A stretch of 64,000 nt of DNA from an uncultured Bacteroidales bacterium (GTDB taxonomy: Bacteria; Bacteroidota; Bacteroidia; Bacteroidales; P3), in NCBI GenBank assembly GCA_947168515.1, contig CAMVMF010000007.1, forward strand, positions 22,504 to 86,503, read 5' to 3'. This document shows positions 34,350 through 43,109 of the stretch, piece after piece (the first letter of the stretch is position 1; each line of letters begins with the position of its first letter). The notes beneath the pieces were generated by a model. That model saw nothing but the letters and a program-made list of their open reading frames with translations. It had not been told where the DNA came from and made no database searches. The translations under genes were made by a program, and so were the position numbers.

Positions 34350-35420
34350 ATGAAGAAACACCTCTTTATAATCATGCTGGCCGCCTTGGCAATCATTCCT
34401 ACAGCCAATGTTCAGGCCCAGTATCTTAAGAAGAAACCGACCACCGACATTGCCCGAGAGGGAAACAACAAACGTCTTTGGCTCCGCAGCAAGGCCGACA
34501 CCAACTGGTATCCCACGCCGGGAGGCCTATACGAACAGGTGACCATGCCCAATACCAAAAAGGGCAAAAAAGTAGAACCCATTATCGACCAGGGGGGCAA
34601 ACACAAAGTACGTGAGAGCGCCTATGACACGGTGTGGAAATTCACCGCTTTTGATGGTAAGACATTCTACTTTGTCGACTACAACTACAACAATTTCCGC
34701 CCTCTGAAATGGCAGCGCGATAACGACCGCGACTGGGGCAAGTTCGATCCCGTCATGGACTATCTAAAAAGTGCTGGCCGCATTCCCATGCACCTATGCG
34801 CTGTCTTCGCCATCAACCCCTCAGTCACCGATCCCGACTTGCGCGACGAACTGATTGCAAAGGCTCAGATGGAGGCCCTGATTTCCCTCGATTATTTTCG
34901 AGATATCCTTATCGAACTAGAGATGAAAAACAAAATATCCTACAAAGTGGCAGAAATCGACTGGCGCTATTGGAAGGACGAAGACTACTATCACGAGCCT
35001 CAGCCCGAAGACGAACTCATTCGAGTGGGGCTTATCTGCGACTTCAGTTCCAAGAAAATCGACCTATTGCCTAGTGCGGCCAAGAATGCACGTTCCTTTG
35101 CCGAGATTAAGTTCTTTGCCAACGATGCCACAATTCAGCCTTCTTATAACGCCGAATTAGACGACTTGGCCAAATACATGAAAGAGGAGAAGAATCTCGA
35201 AGTGCTGCTTGTAGGATATTGCGACAACGTAGGCACAGAGGCTTACAACATGGGCCTCTCGCGTCAGCGTGCCGTCGAGGTGAAGAAGGCCCTGATGAAA
35301 CGTGGAATACAAGAACACCGCATCGAAATCCTTGCCAAAGGTGAGGACGACCCTGTAGGCGACAACAATACACTCAGCGGCCGGTCTGCCAACAACCGAG
35401 TCACCGTCACTATGCAGTAA
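34350..35420 (+). CDS. OmpA-family protein
   Basis: A 356-residue protein from ATG 34350 with a signal peptide (LFIIMLAALAIIPTANVQAQ). The C-terminal 120 residues are an OmpA peptidoglycan-binding domain: IKFFANDATIQPSYNAELDD, LLVGYCDNVGTEAYNMGLSRQRA and the final SANNRVTV. The N-terminal 200 residues resemble the GldN/PorN type (LRSKADTNWYPTP, DFSSKKIDLLP) only loosely and are not assigned. It could anchor the outer membrane to peptidoglycan. The longer frame from 34293 lacks support. Confidence 0.82.
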   Translation: MKKHLFIIMLAALAIIPTANVQAQYLKKKPTTDIAREGNNKRLWLRSKADTNWYPTPGGLYEQVTMPNTKKGKKVEPIIDQGGKHKVRESAYDTVWKFTAFDGKTFYFVDYNYNNFRPLKWQRDNDRDWGKFDPVMDYLKSAGRIPMHLCAVFAINPSVTDPDLRDELIAKAQMEALISLDYFRDILIELEMKNKISYKVAEIDWRYWKDEDYYHEPQPEDELIRVGLICDFSSKKIDLLPSAAKNARSFAEIKFFANDATIQPSYNAELDDLAKYMKEEKNLEVLLVGYCDNVGTEAYNMGLSRQRAVEVKKALMKRGIQEHRIEILAKGEDDPVGDNNTLSGRSANNRVTVTMQ

Positions 35421-35428
35421 CCAGGTTT

Positions 35429-36352
35429 TTGAACAACATAGAAGAATATAGAAAATTATGCGAGACGGAGGGACATAACATCCCTCTGTTTCTGCAATAT
35501 TGGTGGATGGAGACAGTATGCCACGGCAAACAATGGGACGTTGCGCTAGCGCGTGACTCCGAAGGTAACATTGCCGCCGCCATGCCCTACCTCATCGGTT
35601 CTAAAATGGGCCTGCGTTATGTATTGCAGCCTCAACTGACACAATACAACGGACCTTGGTACCGTCCTAATGCCAACCAGCCCGAAGCCACACGCCAACT
35701 AATGGAGCACTTTGCCGGTCTTCGTTTGGCCCTCTTCAATCAGAACTTCAGCCCAGCCGTTACTTCTATAGAAGGATGGAAGGGATACCAAAACACGTCC
35801 CGCGTCACCTACCGCATCGAAGACATCAGCAACCCCGAAGAGGTTTTCAACCACTTCGACAAACGCCATAGACAGCGACAGATTCGCCACTGCCAACCGT
35901 TGCTGCATCCCACAGAAGTCCTGCCCTCCGATTTTGCCAACCTGCACACCCAATACTGGCTTTCGAGAGGTAAAAAGGACTTGCTTTCACAAGCGTTTAT
36001 GACTCGTATAATTGCCAAAACCCTCCAACGCGGCCAAGGCATCCTCCTAGGACTCAACGACACTAACGGAACCTTGCAAGCGGCACGCTTTGTGGCCTTC
36101 GATTCCCACAGCGCTTATTCCCTCCTCTCCGCCCTCAATCCTAGAGGGCATCTTGGGGGAGCCTCCCCACTGCTTTTCTGGTACATCATACAACAACTCT
36201 CCACACGCACCCTCAGTTTCGATTTTGAAGGGAGCATGGTACCTAGTATAGCCTACTCCTACAGCCTCTATGGAGCGCAACCCGTCACCTACTACCAGAT
36301 GACCCGTTATAGCAACCCATTGATGCGCGCTCTTTTTAAGAAAAAAATATGA
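35429..36352 (+). CDS. GNAT/FemAB-like acyltransferase
   Basis: A 307-residue protein starting at TTG 35429, 8 bases after the OmpA gene. The pattern FLQYWWMETVCHGKQWDVALA, then PQLTQYNGPWY, DKRHRQRQIRH and SFDFEGSMVPSIAYSYSLYGAQP, resembles FemAB/GNAT_6 proteins of Bacteroidota that transfer acyl or aminoacyl groups in envelope synthesis. The substrate is unknown. Its stop overlaps the start of the methyltransferase gene by 4 bases. Confidence 0.7.
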   Translation: MNNIEEYRKLCETEGHNIPLFLQYWWMETVCHGKQWDVALARDSEGNIAAAMPYLIGSKMGLRYVLQPQLTQYNGPWYRPNANQPEATRQLMEHFAGLRLALFNQNFSPAVTSIEGWKGYQNTSRVTYRIEDISNPEEVFNHFDKRHRQRQIRHCQPLLHPTEVLPSDFANLHTQYWLSRGKKDLLSQAFMTRIIAKTLQRGQGILLGLNDTNGTLQAARFVAFDSHSAYSLLSALNPRGHLGGASPLLFWYIIQQLSTRTLSFDFEGSMVPSIAYSYSLYGAQPVTYYQMTRYSNPLMRALFKKKI

Positions 36353-37314
36353 TTGCCGACGACATACGCCATATAGACTACAATACGCTTCCTATCAGCG
36401 ACTACAGCCGCAGCTATATTCTGCGTATGCTACCTCATCTAGATTATTATTTAGACATCTACAACCTCTGTATTTCCAAACTGCTACACCTCATGCACCA
36501 AAAACCCGAAAGCCTAACAGTGGTGGACTATGGTGGAGGGCATGGATTCCTTTCTTGCATGTTGGCGCACATGGGATTTGGCAGGGTAATATATGTAGAC
36601 TACAACCCGCAGGCTGTCGAAACCATCCAGAGCATCAAACAACATTTGGGGTACGGGCCTGATGTCATTTTACAAGGCGATGCCTCCTCCTTGCGACAAT
36701 GGTGCGAGACAAACAACATACACCCCGATGGACTCTTGGGCATGGATGTCATCGAACACATCTACCGTCTAGAAACGTTTTTCGATGACCTTTATGCCAT
36801 CGGTCCCATGCCCATGATTTTCACCACCGGATCCACACCATACAATCCTCTCGTCGTCCGCCGCCTACACAAGGTGATGCTTGCCGACGAACATGGACAC
36901 AACGGGCAACTCGGATTCTACCAGATGCGACGCCAATACCTAGCAGAGCATCTGCCCCAACTCTCCGAACAGCAGCTAGACTATTGGGCCCAACACACTC
37001 GTGGACTTCGATTCAGTGACCTTTTACCAACCGTTAGCAGTGGCATCCATCCATCTATCAACGACCGCTATAATACTTGCGATCCAGCCACCGGCAGTTG
37101 GACAGAACGCATTCTTCCGTTAGAGTCTTACCAAGAAATACTCATACCCCATGGTGCCAAAATAGAAGTCTGCAACGGATTCTACAACACCCATCGGTCC
37201 GGTGTCAAGGCCTTTACATCGCAAATACTCAATAGTTTTCTGAAAGTCTCCGGCCCGTTTTCCCGTCCTTTGGCCCCATTTATCTTATTGACTATTACTA
37301 GTTGTAATGTGTAA
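36349..37314 (+). CDS. class I SAM-dependent methyltransferase
   Basis: A 321-residue protein with SAM-binding motif I VVDYGGGHGFLSCML, an acidic motif II (VIYVDYNPQAVETI) and DVIEHIYRLE typical of small-molecule methyltransferases. The extra N- and C-terminal parts (70 and 120 residues) may define the substrate. It is translationally coupled (ATGA) to the FemAB-like gene, so the pair may modify the same envelope product. The substrate is not predictable. Confidence 0.75.
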   Translation: MIADDIRHIDYNTLPISDYSRSYILRMLPHLDYYLDIYNLCISKLLHLMHQKPESLTVVDYGGGHGFLSCMLAHMGFGRVIYVDYNPQAVETIQSIKQHLGYGPDVILQGDASSLRQWCETNNIHPDGLLGMDVIEHIYRLETFFDDLYAIGPMPMIFTTGSTPYNPLVVRRLHKVMLADEHGHNGQLGFYQMRRQYLAEHLPQLSEQQLDYWAQHTRGLRFSDLLPTVSSGIHPSINDRYNTCDPATGSWTERILPLESYQEILIPHGAKIEVCNGFYNTHRSGVKAFTSQILNSFLKVSGPFSRPLAPFILLTITSCNV

Positions 37315-37361
37315 ACATCCGAACGTATAACCCCTATTAGCGCATCCACCTATTATATTTT

Positions 37362-37835
37362 ATGAATATCACCCTACTAGTCATCTCTAAGACCGATATT
37401 GCTTACTTGCAACAAGGCATTGACGAGTACTGTAAACGGCTTAAACACTATGTCAACTTCAAACTTGAAGTCATACCGGCTCTCAAAGACCAGAAAGGAG
37501 CCTCGCCTGAAGAAATCAAAGAACGCGAAGCCGTGCTGCTGCTCAAAAAACTACAAGATGCCGACCGCATAGTCCTCCTCGACGAACATGGCAAAGAACA
37601 CACCTCGGTGGGCTTTTCACAATATCTACAAAAACAGATGAACGCCGGTATACGCTCGCTAGTCTTCGTAGTGGGAGGGGCCTTTGGTTTTGCCCCCAGC
37701 GTCCATGAAGCGGCACACGACAAAATATCCCTCTCGCAAATGACCTTCAACCATCAAATGGTGCGTCTTTTCTTTGTCGAGCAACTTTACCGAGCCTTCA
37801 CTATTTTGCATCACGAACCTTATCACAACGAATAG
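37362..37835 (+). CDS. rlmH: 23S rRNA pseudouridine-1915 N3-methyltransferase RlmH
   Basis: A 157-residue SPOUT methyltransferase of typical length with FVVGGAFGFAPSVHEAAH, ISLSQMTFNHQMVR and the C-terminal PYHNE, which match RlmH. It methylates pseudouridine 1915 in helix 69 of 23S rRNA. RluD, which makes that pseudouridine, is probably encoded by the gene at 11.7-12.8 kb, so both helix 69 enzymes may lie in this window. Confidence 0.95.
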   Translation: MNITLLVISKTDIAYLQQGIDEYCKRLKHYVNFKLEVIPALKDQKGASPEEIKEREAVLLLKKLQDADRIVLLDEHGKEHTSVGFSQYLQKQMNAGIRSLVFVVGGAFGFAPSVHEAAHDKISLSQMTFNHQMVRLFFVEQLYRAFTILHHEPYHNE

Positions 37836-37908
37836 CATCATACTGCGCTTATAATACTAATCACAGTAACACACTAGCACATTAATATTAACTCAATCAC
37901 TCATTCTT

Positions 37909-38325
37909 ATGCAACTGAAACTCACCTACTCCGAAGTAGAAAACATGATTTCCCAAAAGGCAGGAAAAGAACTGCCCATGTGCTTTGGCGGCACACACAC
38001 CATCCGAATCAACTACAAAGTGCCCCTGATGGGATCAGTGGGTTTAGACATCACCGTCGAAGGCGTGCGAGGCTCCGATGTCATCCTCTCCTTTGGTGGC
38101 GGAGCCGGCATCGAATACATGTTACGGGCAGCTATCACCCAAGCAAAGAAACAGAACCCCCAAGCCGACACCATGGTGGAACTAATGGATGGCAACAAAC
38201 TGCTACTACGCTTAGGACAAAACCCCAACCTTTCACCCATGTTTGAGAACATCACCGTACAAGATATCCACTTTGATGAGCAGTCCATCCTCATAGACTT
38301 CATCCCAAAAGAATATCATAAATGA
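37909..38325 (+). CDS. hypothetical protein coupled to a metallo-hydrolase
   Basis: A 138-residue soluble protein I do not recognise. It has no signal peptide, and a Gly-rich stretch (LSFGGGAGIEYMLRAA) is followed by a short helical and strand region ending IDFIPKEYHK. Its stop overlaps the next start by 4 bases, so it is made together with the metallo-hydrolase, perhaps as a partner. Confidence 0.65.
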   Translation: MQLKLTYSEVENMISQKAGKELPMCFGGTHTIRINYKVPLMGSVGLDITVEGVRGSDVILSFGGGAGIEYMLRAAITQAKKQNPQADTMVELMDGNKLLLRLGQNPNLSPMFENITVQDIHFDEQSILIDFIPKEYHK

Positions 38326-38978
38326 CCCTCAACTACATTCATCACAGCTGCTTTGTCCTCTCAGAGCCGGAATTTCTGATCATATACGACTATTGGCAGG
38401 ACCCACAGGGGCAGCTCCACCATCTTTTGGACGAAGCTGTGAGAGAGAAGAAGGAGGTATATTTTATCATTTCCCATTTCCATCAAGATCATTACAATCA
38501 GGACATTCCCTTATGGTGTCAGAAGCATGACAAGTGGCATTTGCTGCCCTCCTACGACACGTTGAGGCGACGACGCATTGACAAAAACCTGCCCTTGGCC
38601 GTATTACGTTTTGGCGATGTGGTTGAAACGCGCCATTTCTCGCTCTACGTCTACCGATCCACTGACGTGGGAGTAAGCACGGTAACCCTGCTCCACGATG
38701 GCACCACCCTATACCACGCCGGAGACAACAACAACTGGTATTTCACCGACCCCAACAATCCCGATGCCGACCGTGTGAAAGTATCACTGGATCAGATGGA
38801 AAAGCTTTTTCTTTCCACCCTCCGCGACATCAAAAAAGATTTCCCTAAACTAGACCACGCCATGTTCCCCGTCGACCCACGGTTGGAGCAGGAAATGCTT
38901 CGTGGGCTCTTTCAACTACAACACGCCATTCCCATCGCTCACATCCACCCCATGCACTTCTGCTTATTCGAGCCTTAG
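38322..38978 (+). CDS. MBL-fold metallo-hydrolase
   Basis: A 218-residue metallo-beta-lactamase-fold protein with the metal motif SHFHQDHYN, LYHAGDNNNW for the second Asp and IAHIHPMHF for the last His. It resembles the UlaG/beta-lactamase_3 type rather than glyoxalase II. It is cytoplasmic by sequence. The substrate is unknown; related proteins act on phosphoesters, lactones or nucleic acids. Confidence 0.75.
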   Translation: MTLNYIHHSCFVLSEPEFLIIYDYWQDPQGQLHHLLDEAVREKKEVYFIISHFHQDHYNQDIPLWCQKHDKWHLLPSYDTLRRRRIDKNLPLAVLRFGDVVETRHFSLYVYRSTDVGVSTVTLLHDGTTLYHAGDNNNWYFTDPNNPDADRVKVSLDQMEKLFLSTLRDIKKDFPKLDHAMFPVDPRLEQEMLRGLFQLQHAIPIAHIHPMHFCLFEP

Positions 38979-39033
38979 CAAATCCCTCAATAGAGAACTA
39001 AGCGAAAACGAACTCACTTCAATAGAATTCAGA

Positions 39034-40287
39034 TTATTGTTGCCGTATCCAATACCATACATCCCTCAGAAGTATAAGAATCCGAGGCGTCACATGTATA
39101 CTAATCAAACCTAGTGCCAACATACCCAGAGCCATCCAGATTCCTTTGCAGCACAGAAACACTATAAATGTCACCAACAGATAAAGGAAAGTGGCGAAAA
39201 GTCTAATGCCGAAATTCACCGAACTGCGAAACTGCGGGTCCTTTATCTTGGCCTTGGTGATGAAATGTGTGGGCAGGTAAACTATCAAATTGCTCAACAA
39301 CCAATCTTTCCAAATAGGAGCAATAGCCCAAACAGTAAAGGATACAGCCAACAAGGCCAACAATGATTTTCTCAAGTTCCACCCCTTCGAGGCAAACCAC
39401 AGCGGCACACCTTTGCGGCTCAGATGGGCAGCATATGCCGCACCTTCGGCATATCTAGATGCCTTATCTTCTTCACTCATCAGGGCCATCTGATCGCTGA
39501 TATGCTTGCGAGCCATAAAACGTCCCCAAGGATTGTTCTTCAAATGTAGTGTTCTGAGGGTCTCTTGTGTCTTAAGATGGCAGTAGGCATACTCGTCGGC
39601 ATAATGTTCCTTGCTGCTCACATTGTGCATCTCCCGCCCAAGGCCCTCGCGTAGAGCGTCTCGCATCCGATTCAACGCCACAGGTTCATTAACCTCATAA
39701 TCTGCCATAAAGTGACGGACATCGATAGGTTTCCCAACGCTGACGCACACGTTGTGATAGACATCCTCATAATCGTCATAGTCAAGACCTACAGGGACAA
39801 TATACAGCGGTTTATCACCTAATTCTTTTTGCGTACCACAAGCGATACGGAACATGCCTTTGACTAACGGCAGCATCTGGTGTTTGTCATTGTGGGTACC
39901 TTCCGCCATCAAACATAGCGGCACCCCATGCTCCAAGACTTGGCGGGAATTTTTAAAAACCTCATCATTGCGCGAGAGGTTATCGCGGCCATCTCTAATG
40001 CGGTACACCGGGCCTATGCGCAAGAAGTTGAGTGCTTTGGCCTGTGCCTTCTTTTGGAATATGTCGGCACGGGCAAGGAAAGCAGTGGGCTTGGGTCGCA
40101 ACAACAATATTATCAAAGCATCCATAAGAGCGTTCTGATGACATGGAGCTAAGATGTAGGCATCCTCTTTCGGCAGATTCTCCCTACCCTTAATCGTCAC
40201 TGAGCGATAGTGATTGTAGGTGCCATAGTCTACCAAAGGACGCAGAATGGTGTAAAAAAAGTTAAAATCAGCCAACGTATTTTTCAT
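39034..40287 (-). CDS. 1-acyl-sn-glycerol-3-phosphate acyltransferase-like protein (PlsC)
   Basis: A 417-residue protein from ATG 40287. The N-terminal half is an acyltransferase with CHQNALMD (a variant of the HX4D motif), FLRIGPVYRIRDG and CLMAEGTHNDKHQMLP. The C-terminal 150 residues hold three or four membrane helices, as in the larger Bacteroidota PlsC-like proteins. It acylates lysophosphatidic acid or another acceptor at the inner membrane. A -7 box ends only 4 bases before the ATG, so the mRNA may be leaderless. Confidence 0.8.
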   Translation of the reverse strand: MKNTLADFNFFYTILRPLVDYGTYNHYRSVTIKGRENLPKEDAYILAPCHQNALMDALIILLLRPKPTAFLARADIFQKKAQAKALNFLRIGPVYRIRDGRDNLSRNDEVFKNSRQVLEHGVPLCLMAEGTHNDKHQMLPLVKGMFRIACGTQKELGDKPLYIVPVGLDYDDYEDVYHNVCVSVGKPIDVRHFMADYEVNEPVALNRMRDALREGLGREMHNVSSKEHYADEYAYCHLKTQETLRTLHLKNNPWGRFMARKHISDQMALMSEEDKASRYAEGAAYAAHLSRKGVPLWFASKGWNLRKSLLALLAVSFTVWAIAPIWKDWLLSNLIVYLPTHFITKAKIKDPQFRSSVNFGIRLFATFLYLLVTFIVFLCCKGIWMALGMLALGLISIHVTPRILILLRDVWYWIRQQ

Positions 40288-40291
40288 GCTG

Positions 40292-40299
40292 CAAAAGTA
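40292..40299 (-). promoter_or_regulatory. promoter -7 box directly at the PlsC-like start
   Basis: TACTTTTG on the minus strand, with only GCAGC-type spacing before ATG 40287, so transcription would start at or inside the start codon. Confidence 0.5.
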
Positions 40300-40338
40300 C
40301 AAAATAAAATCGACATTTTTGAGTTATTGGAAAAAAAT

Positions 40339-40947
40339 ATGAAGACTATCATGAAAAGACTCCTCTTCATCGTCCTCTTCCTAGCGCTCCTTCCGGCAGC
40401 CCTACCTGTTAATGGTCAAATAGTTGCCGAGCGCAAGGTCCGTTTTGGGGCCATCCTCGATGGCGACACAGTACCCTTCTATCACCTCAAGGAGGTGCGC
40501 ATTCTTGAGTCTGGTTCTCTTCTCAGCCAACAAGAGATTCGCAAAAATCAGAAACTAATCCGCAACGTCAAAAAGATGCTTCCCTATGCCAAAATAGGCA
40601 AACAGCGACTCGACATGTTGGAGCGACAAGTGGCCGATTTACCCAAACGGGAGCGCAAAGAAGCCATCAAGGCTGCCGAGAAGAACCTACTTGCTGACTA
40701 CAGCGATGAGCTCAAGGAATGCACCATATCTCAGGGCAAAGTGCTGCTAAAACTCATCGACCGCGAAACGGGCCGCACATCATACGTCCTGGTCAATGAA
40801 TTGCGCGGAAAGCTCCGGGCTGGCGTCTACCAAACCTTCGCACGGCTCTTCGGCTACAACCTAAAAGCCGGATATGATCCAAAAAACAACAAGGAAGACA
40901 ACCTCATCGAACGCATTGTTCTATCTGTTGAGCGAGGGAAATTATAA
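40339..40947 (+). CDS. DUF4294-family exported protein
   Basis: A 202-residue protein with a signal peptide (LLFIVLFLALLPAALPVNGQ). The mature part starts with FGAILDGDTVPFYHLKEVRIL and continues through KKMLPYAKIGKQRLDMLE and YVLVNELRGKLRAGVYQTFARLFGYNLK, the pattern of the DUF4294 family of Bacteroidota. The function is unknown. The frame extends upstream to 40210, but that part overlaps the PlsC-like gene. The second ATG at 40351 is also possible. Confidence 0.8.
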   Translation: MKTIMKRLLFIVLFLALLPAALPVNGQIVAERKVRFGAILDGDTVPFYHLKEVRILESGSLLSQQEIRKNQKLIRNVKKMLPYAKIGKQRLDMLERQVADLPKRERKEAIKAAEKNLLADYSDELKECTISQGKVLLKLIDRETGRTSYVLVNELRGKLRAGVYQTFARLFGYNLKAGYDPKNNKEDNLIERIVLSVERGKL

Positions 40948-40985
40948 TATTATTAATCAGCAACAATACTACAGATCGCCTAAAG

Positions 40986-41039
40986 TCAGAGAGTATGATT
41001 TTCAAGGACTGCCCCAGGCTCCAGAAGTCCCCTCTCTGA
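40986..41039 (+). terminator. nested hairpin after the DUF4294 gene
   Basis: TCAGAGAG (40986-40993) pairs with CTCTCTGA (41032-41039), enclosing GGACT/AGTCC (41006-41010, 41026-41030). No long T-run follows, so it may be an mRNA-end structure rather than a strict terminator. Confidence 0.45.
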
Positions 41040-41096
41040 AAGAATGAACAAGATTTCTATCTCCGGCACATAAAGACCCTCCTAATTCTAGATGTA

Positions 41097-41762
41097 ATGC
41101 AAGCACGCTGTTTCCTTTCCGCAGTCCCTATGCGATCCGAACCCTCCGACAGGTCCGAAATGGTCAACCAACTTCTCCTTGGCGACACCTTTGACATTCT
41201 TGAGCAAAGGCCCAACTGGTCCCGCATTCGCTGCCACTACGATGGTTATGAAGGATGGATTGACAACAAGCAATGGGAACCCATTACCCCCCAATCCTCC
41301 GTATGTCAATTTGCAGATGCCCCAATTCTCGACGACCCTACATGCTCTTCTCCCAGCCGTATTGCCATTGAGAAATTTCTTGGCGTGCCCTATCTATGGG
41401 GTGGGCGAACAATCATGGGCATCGACTGCTCCGGTCTAACGCAAGTCTGTTTCAAAGCTTGTGGGATACGGCTTCTCCGCGACGCCTCACAGCAAGCCAC
41501 CCAGGGCATTCTTATCCCCAACATAGCGGAAGCACGCCGCGACGACTTATGCTTTTTCAGCAACGAGCAAGGACACATCATCCATGTGGGAATCTACCTT
41601 GGCAACGGTCACATCATTCATGCCCACGGCCAAGTCCGCATCGACACCCTCACCCCCCAAGGCATCATCAACGATTCTCCCCGTGGCAGCCTCAACCGCA
41701 CCCCAGCAGACCATCAACTCACCCACAGACTTTTTTCCATAAGAAGGATAGGAAAGCTGTAA
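41097..41762 (+). CDS. NlpC/P60 (C40) peptidoglycan endopeptidase with SH3 domain
   Basis: A 221-residue protein with an SH3-like part (about residues 10-60; RSEPSDRSEMVNQLLLGDTF and GYEGWIDNKQW) and a C-terminal NlpC/P60 catalytic domain with Cys in GIDCSGLTQ and His in HIIHVGIYLGNGHIIH. It probably cuts peptidoglycan stem peptides. No signal peptide is visible, so it may be a cytoplasmic muropeptide-recycling enzyme like YkfC. Confidence 0.88.
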   Translation: MQARCFLSAVPMRSEPSDRSEMVNQLLLGDTFDILEQRPNWSRIRCHYDGYEGWIDNKQWEPITPQSSVCQFADAPILDDPTCSSPSRIAIEKFLGVPYLWGGRTIMGIDCSGLTQVCFKACGIRLLRDASQQATQGILIPNIAEARRDDLCFFSNEQGHIIHVGIYLGNGHIIHAHGQVRIDTLTPQGIINDSPRGSLNRTPADHQLTHRLFSIRRIGKL

Positions 41763-42077
41763 ACAAGGTACGACTCCAGCATTTATTCGGAAGCAACCTA
41801 CTTCAAATTGCTGTTTGTGTGACATCCCAAAATTCCACACTGCGCAAGGGATTTTTCAAATCGTTGCCAAGCCCAAGCTAGGCAAACGGGTTTTCTTTGC
41901 GTTCGACTTTGCAACGTTACTAAGAGCATCCCCCTCTCAAAACCTTCCACCTTCCACCCTCTTTTCTAATCCTGAATAATTATTCTATTCGAAATCCATA
42001 CAATTCAAAAAAAAAACGTACTTTTGCATTTTAAAATAACGCGCACGTAGGCTTCACCTATCTTCCGCGATTAAGCA
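41763..42077. other. intergenic region with holA promoter
   Basis: About 315 bases. A TACTTTTG -7 box lies at 42019-42026 after an A-run, about 60 bases before holA. Nothing else is supported. Confidence 0.55.
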
Positions 42078-43100
42078 TTGCCATCGATGGTTCTAACCGA
42101 CAGACAACTCATAGACAGCCTCAAAGCAGGCAAATATCTCCCCGTCTACCTCATCACCGGCGAGGAAAATTACTATATTGACATCATCTCCGACTACTTC
42201 GAGAAACAGGTCATCGACCCAAGTTTCAGCGATTTCGATATGTCGGTTATCTATGGCCGCGATGTCACCATGCGTTCGGTCATCTCCTTGACGCAGCAAT
42301 TCCCCATGATGTCACCCATCCGCCTTGTGCTTGTCAAAGAAGCCCAAGACATCAATTCCAAGGAATGGGACCTTCTGCCCAAATACCTCGAGTCGCCACA
42401 ACCTCAAACACTTTTAGTCTTCTGCTATCGATACAAAAAGCTCGACAAGCGCAGTGCTGCCTACAAGGCCATCTCCAAAGTAGGAGGCATCTGCGAACAT
42501 GCCAAACTGCGTGACTACGAAGTGCCTGACTGGATAGGCGCCTATGTCAACCAGCATGGCTATTCTATCACCCAACGTGGCTCGGTGCTTATCTCTGAGC
42601 ATATCGGCAACGACCTGGGGAAAATCACTAACGAGCTGGACAAGGTTTTCATCTCCCTACAACAAGGTGACACCATCAACGAGGAAATCATCGAGCGCAA
42701 CATCGGCATCAGCAAAGAGTACAACGTGTTCGAACTGCAGAACGCCATAGGCCGCCGCGACGTAGTGCAATGCAACCGCATCGTCAATCATTTCGCTGCC
42801 AATCCCAAGGAGAACCCCATCCAAATGGTCCTCCCCACAATCTATAGCTATATCATCAAGATAATGATTTATCACCAACTGGATGACAAAAGCCAGAGTG
42901 CAGCAGCTTCCGCCCTCAAAATCAACCCTTATTTCGTCCGTGACTACGCTACCGCTGCCCAAAACTACTCCTTAGGCAAACTCGCCTCCTGCATCAACTA
43001 CATCAACGATGCCGACCTCCGTTCCAAAGGCATTAGAAATGCCAATACCGTCACCGACGGAGAAATTCTCAAAGAATTAATTTTCAAAATAATACACTAG
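42078..43100 (+). CDS. holA: DNA polymerase III delta subunit
   Basis: A 340-residue protein with the N-terminal GKYLPVYLITGEENYYIDII typical of HolA, the AAA+-like core and the C-terminal clamp-loader collar domain. Delta opens the beta clamp as part of the clamp loader. The start is TTG 42078 or, more likely, ATG 42087 (MVLTDRQLIDSLKAGKY). The next gene starts 9 bases after the stop. Confidence 0.88.
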   Translation: MPSMVLTDRQLIDSLKAGKYLPVYLITGEENYYIDIISDYFEKQVIDPSFSDFDMSVIYGRDVTMRSVISLTQQFPMMSPIRLVLVKEAQDINSKEWDLLPKYLESPQPQTLLVFCYRYKKLDKRSAAYKAISKVGGICEHAKLRDYEVPDWIGAYVNQHGYSITQRGSVLISEHIGNDLGKITNELDKVFISLQQGDTINEEIIERNIGISKEYNVFELQNAIGRRDVVQCNRIVNHFAANPKENPIQMVLPTIYSYIIKIMIYHQLDDKSQSAAASALKINPYFVRDYATAAQNYSLGKLASCINYINDADLRSKGIRNANTVTDGEILKELIFKIIH

Positions 43101-43109
43101 TATTCCTGC

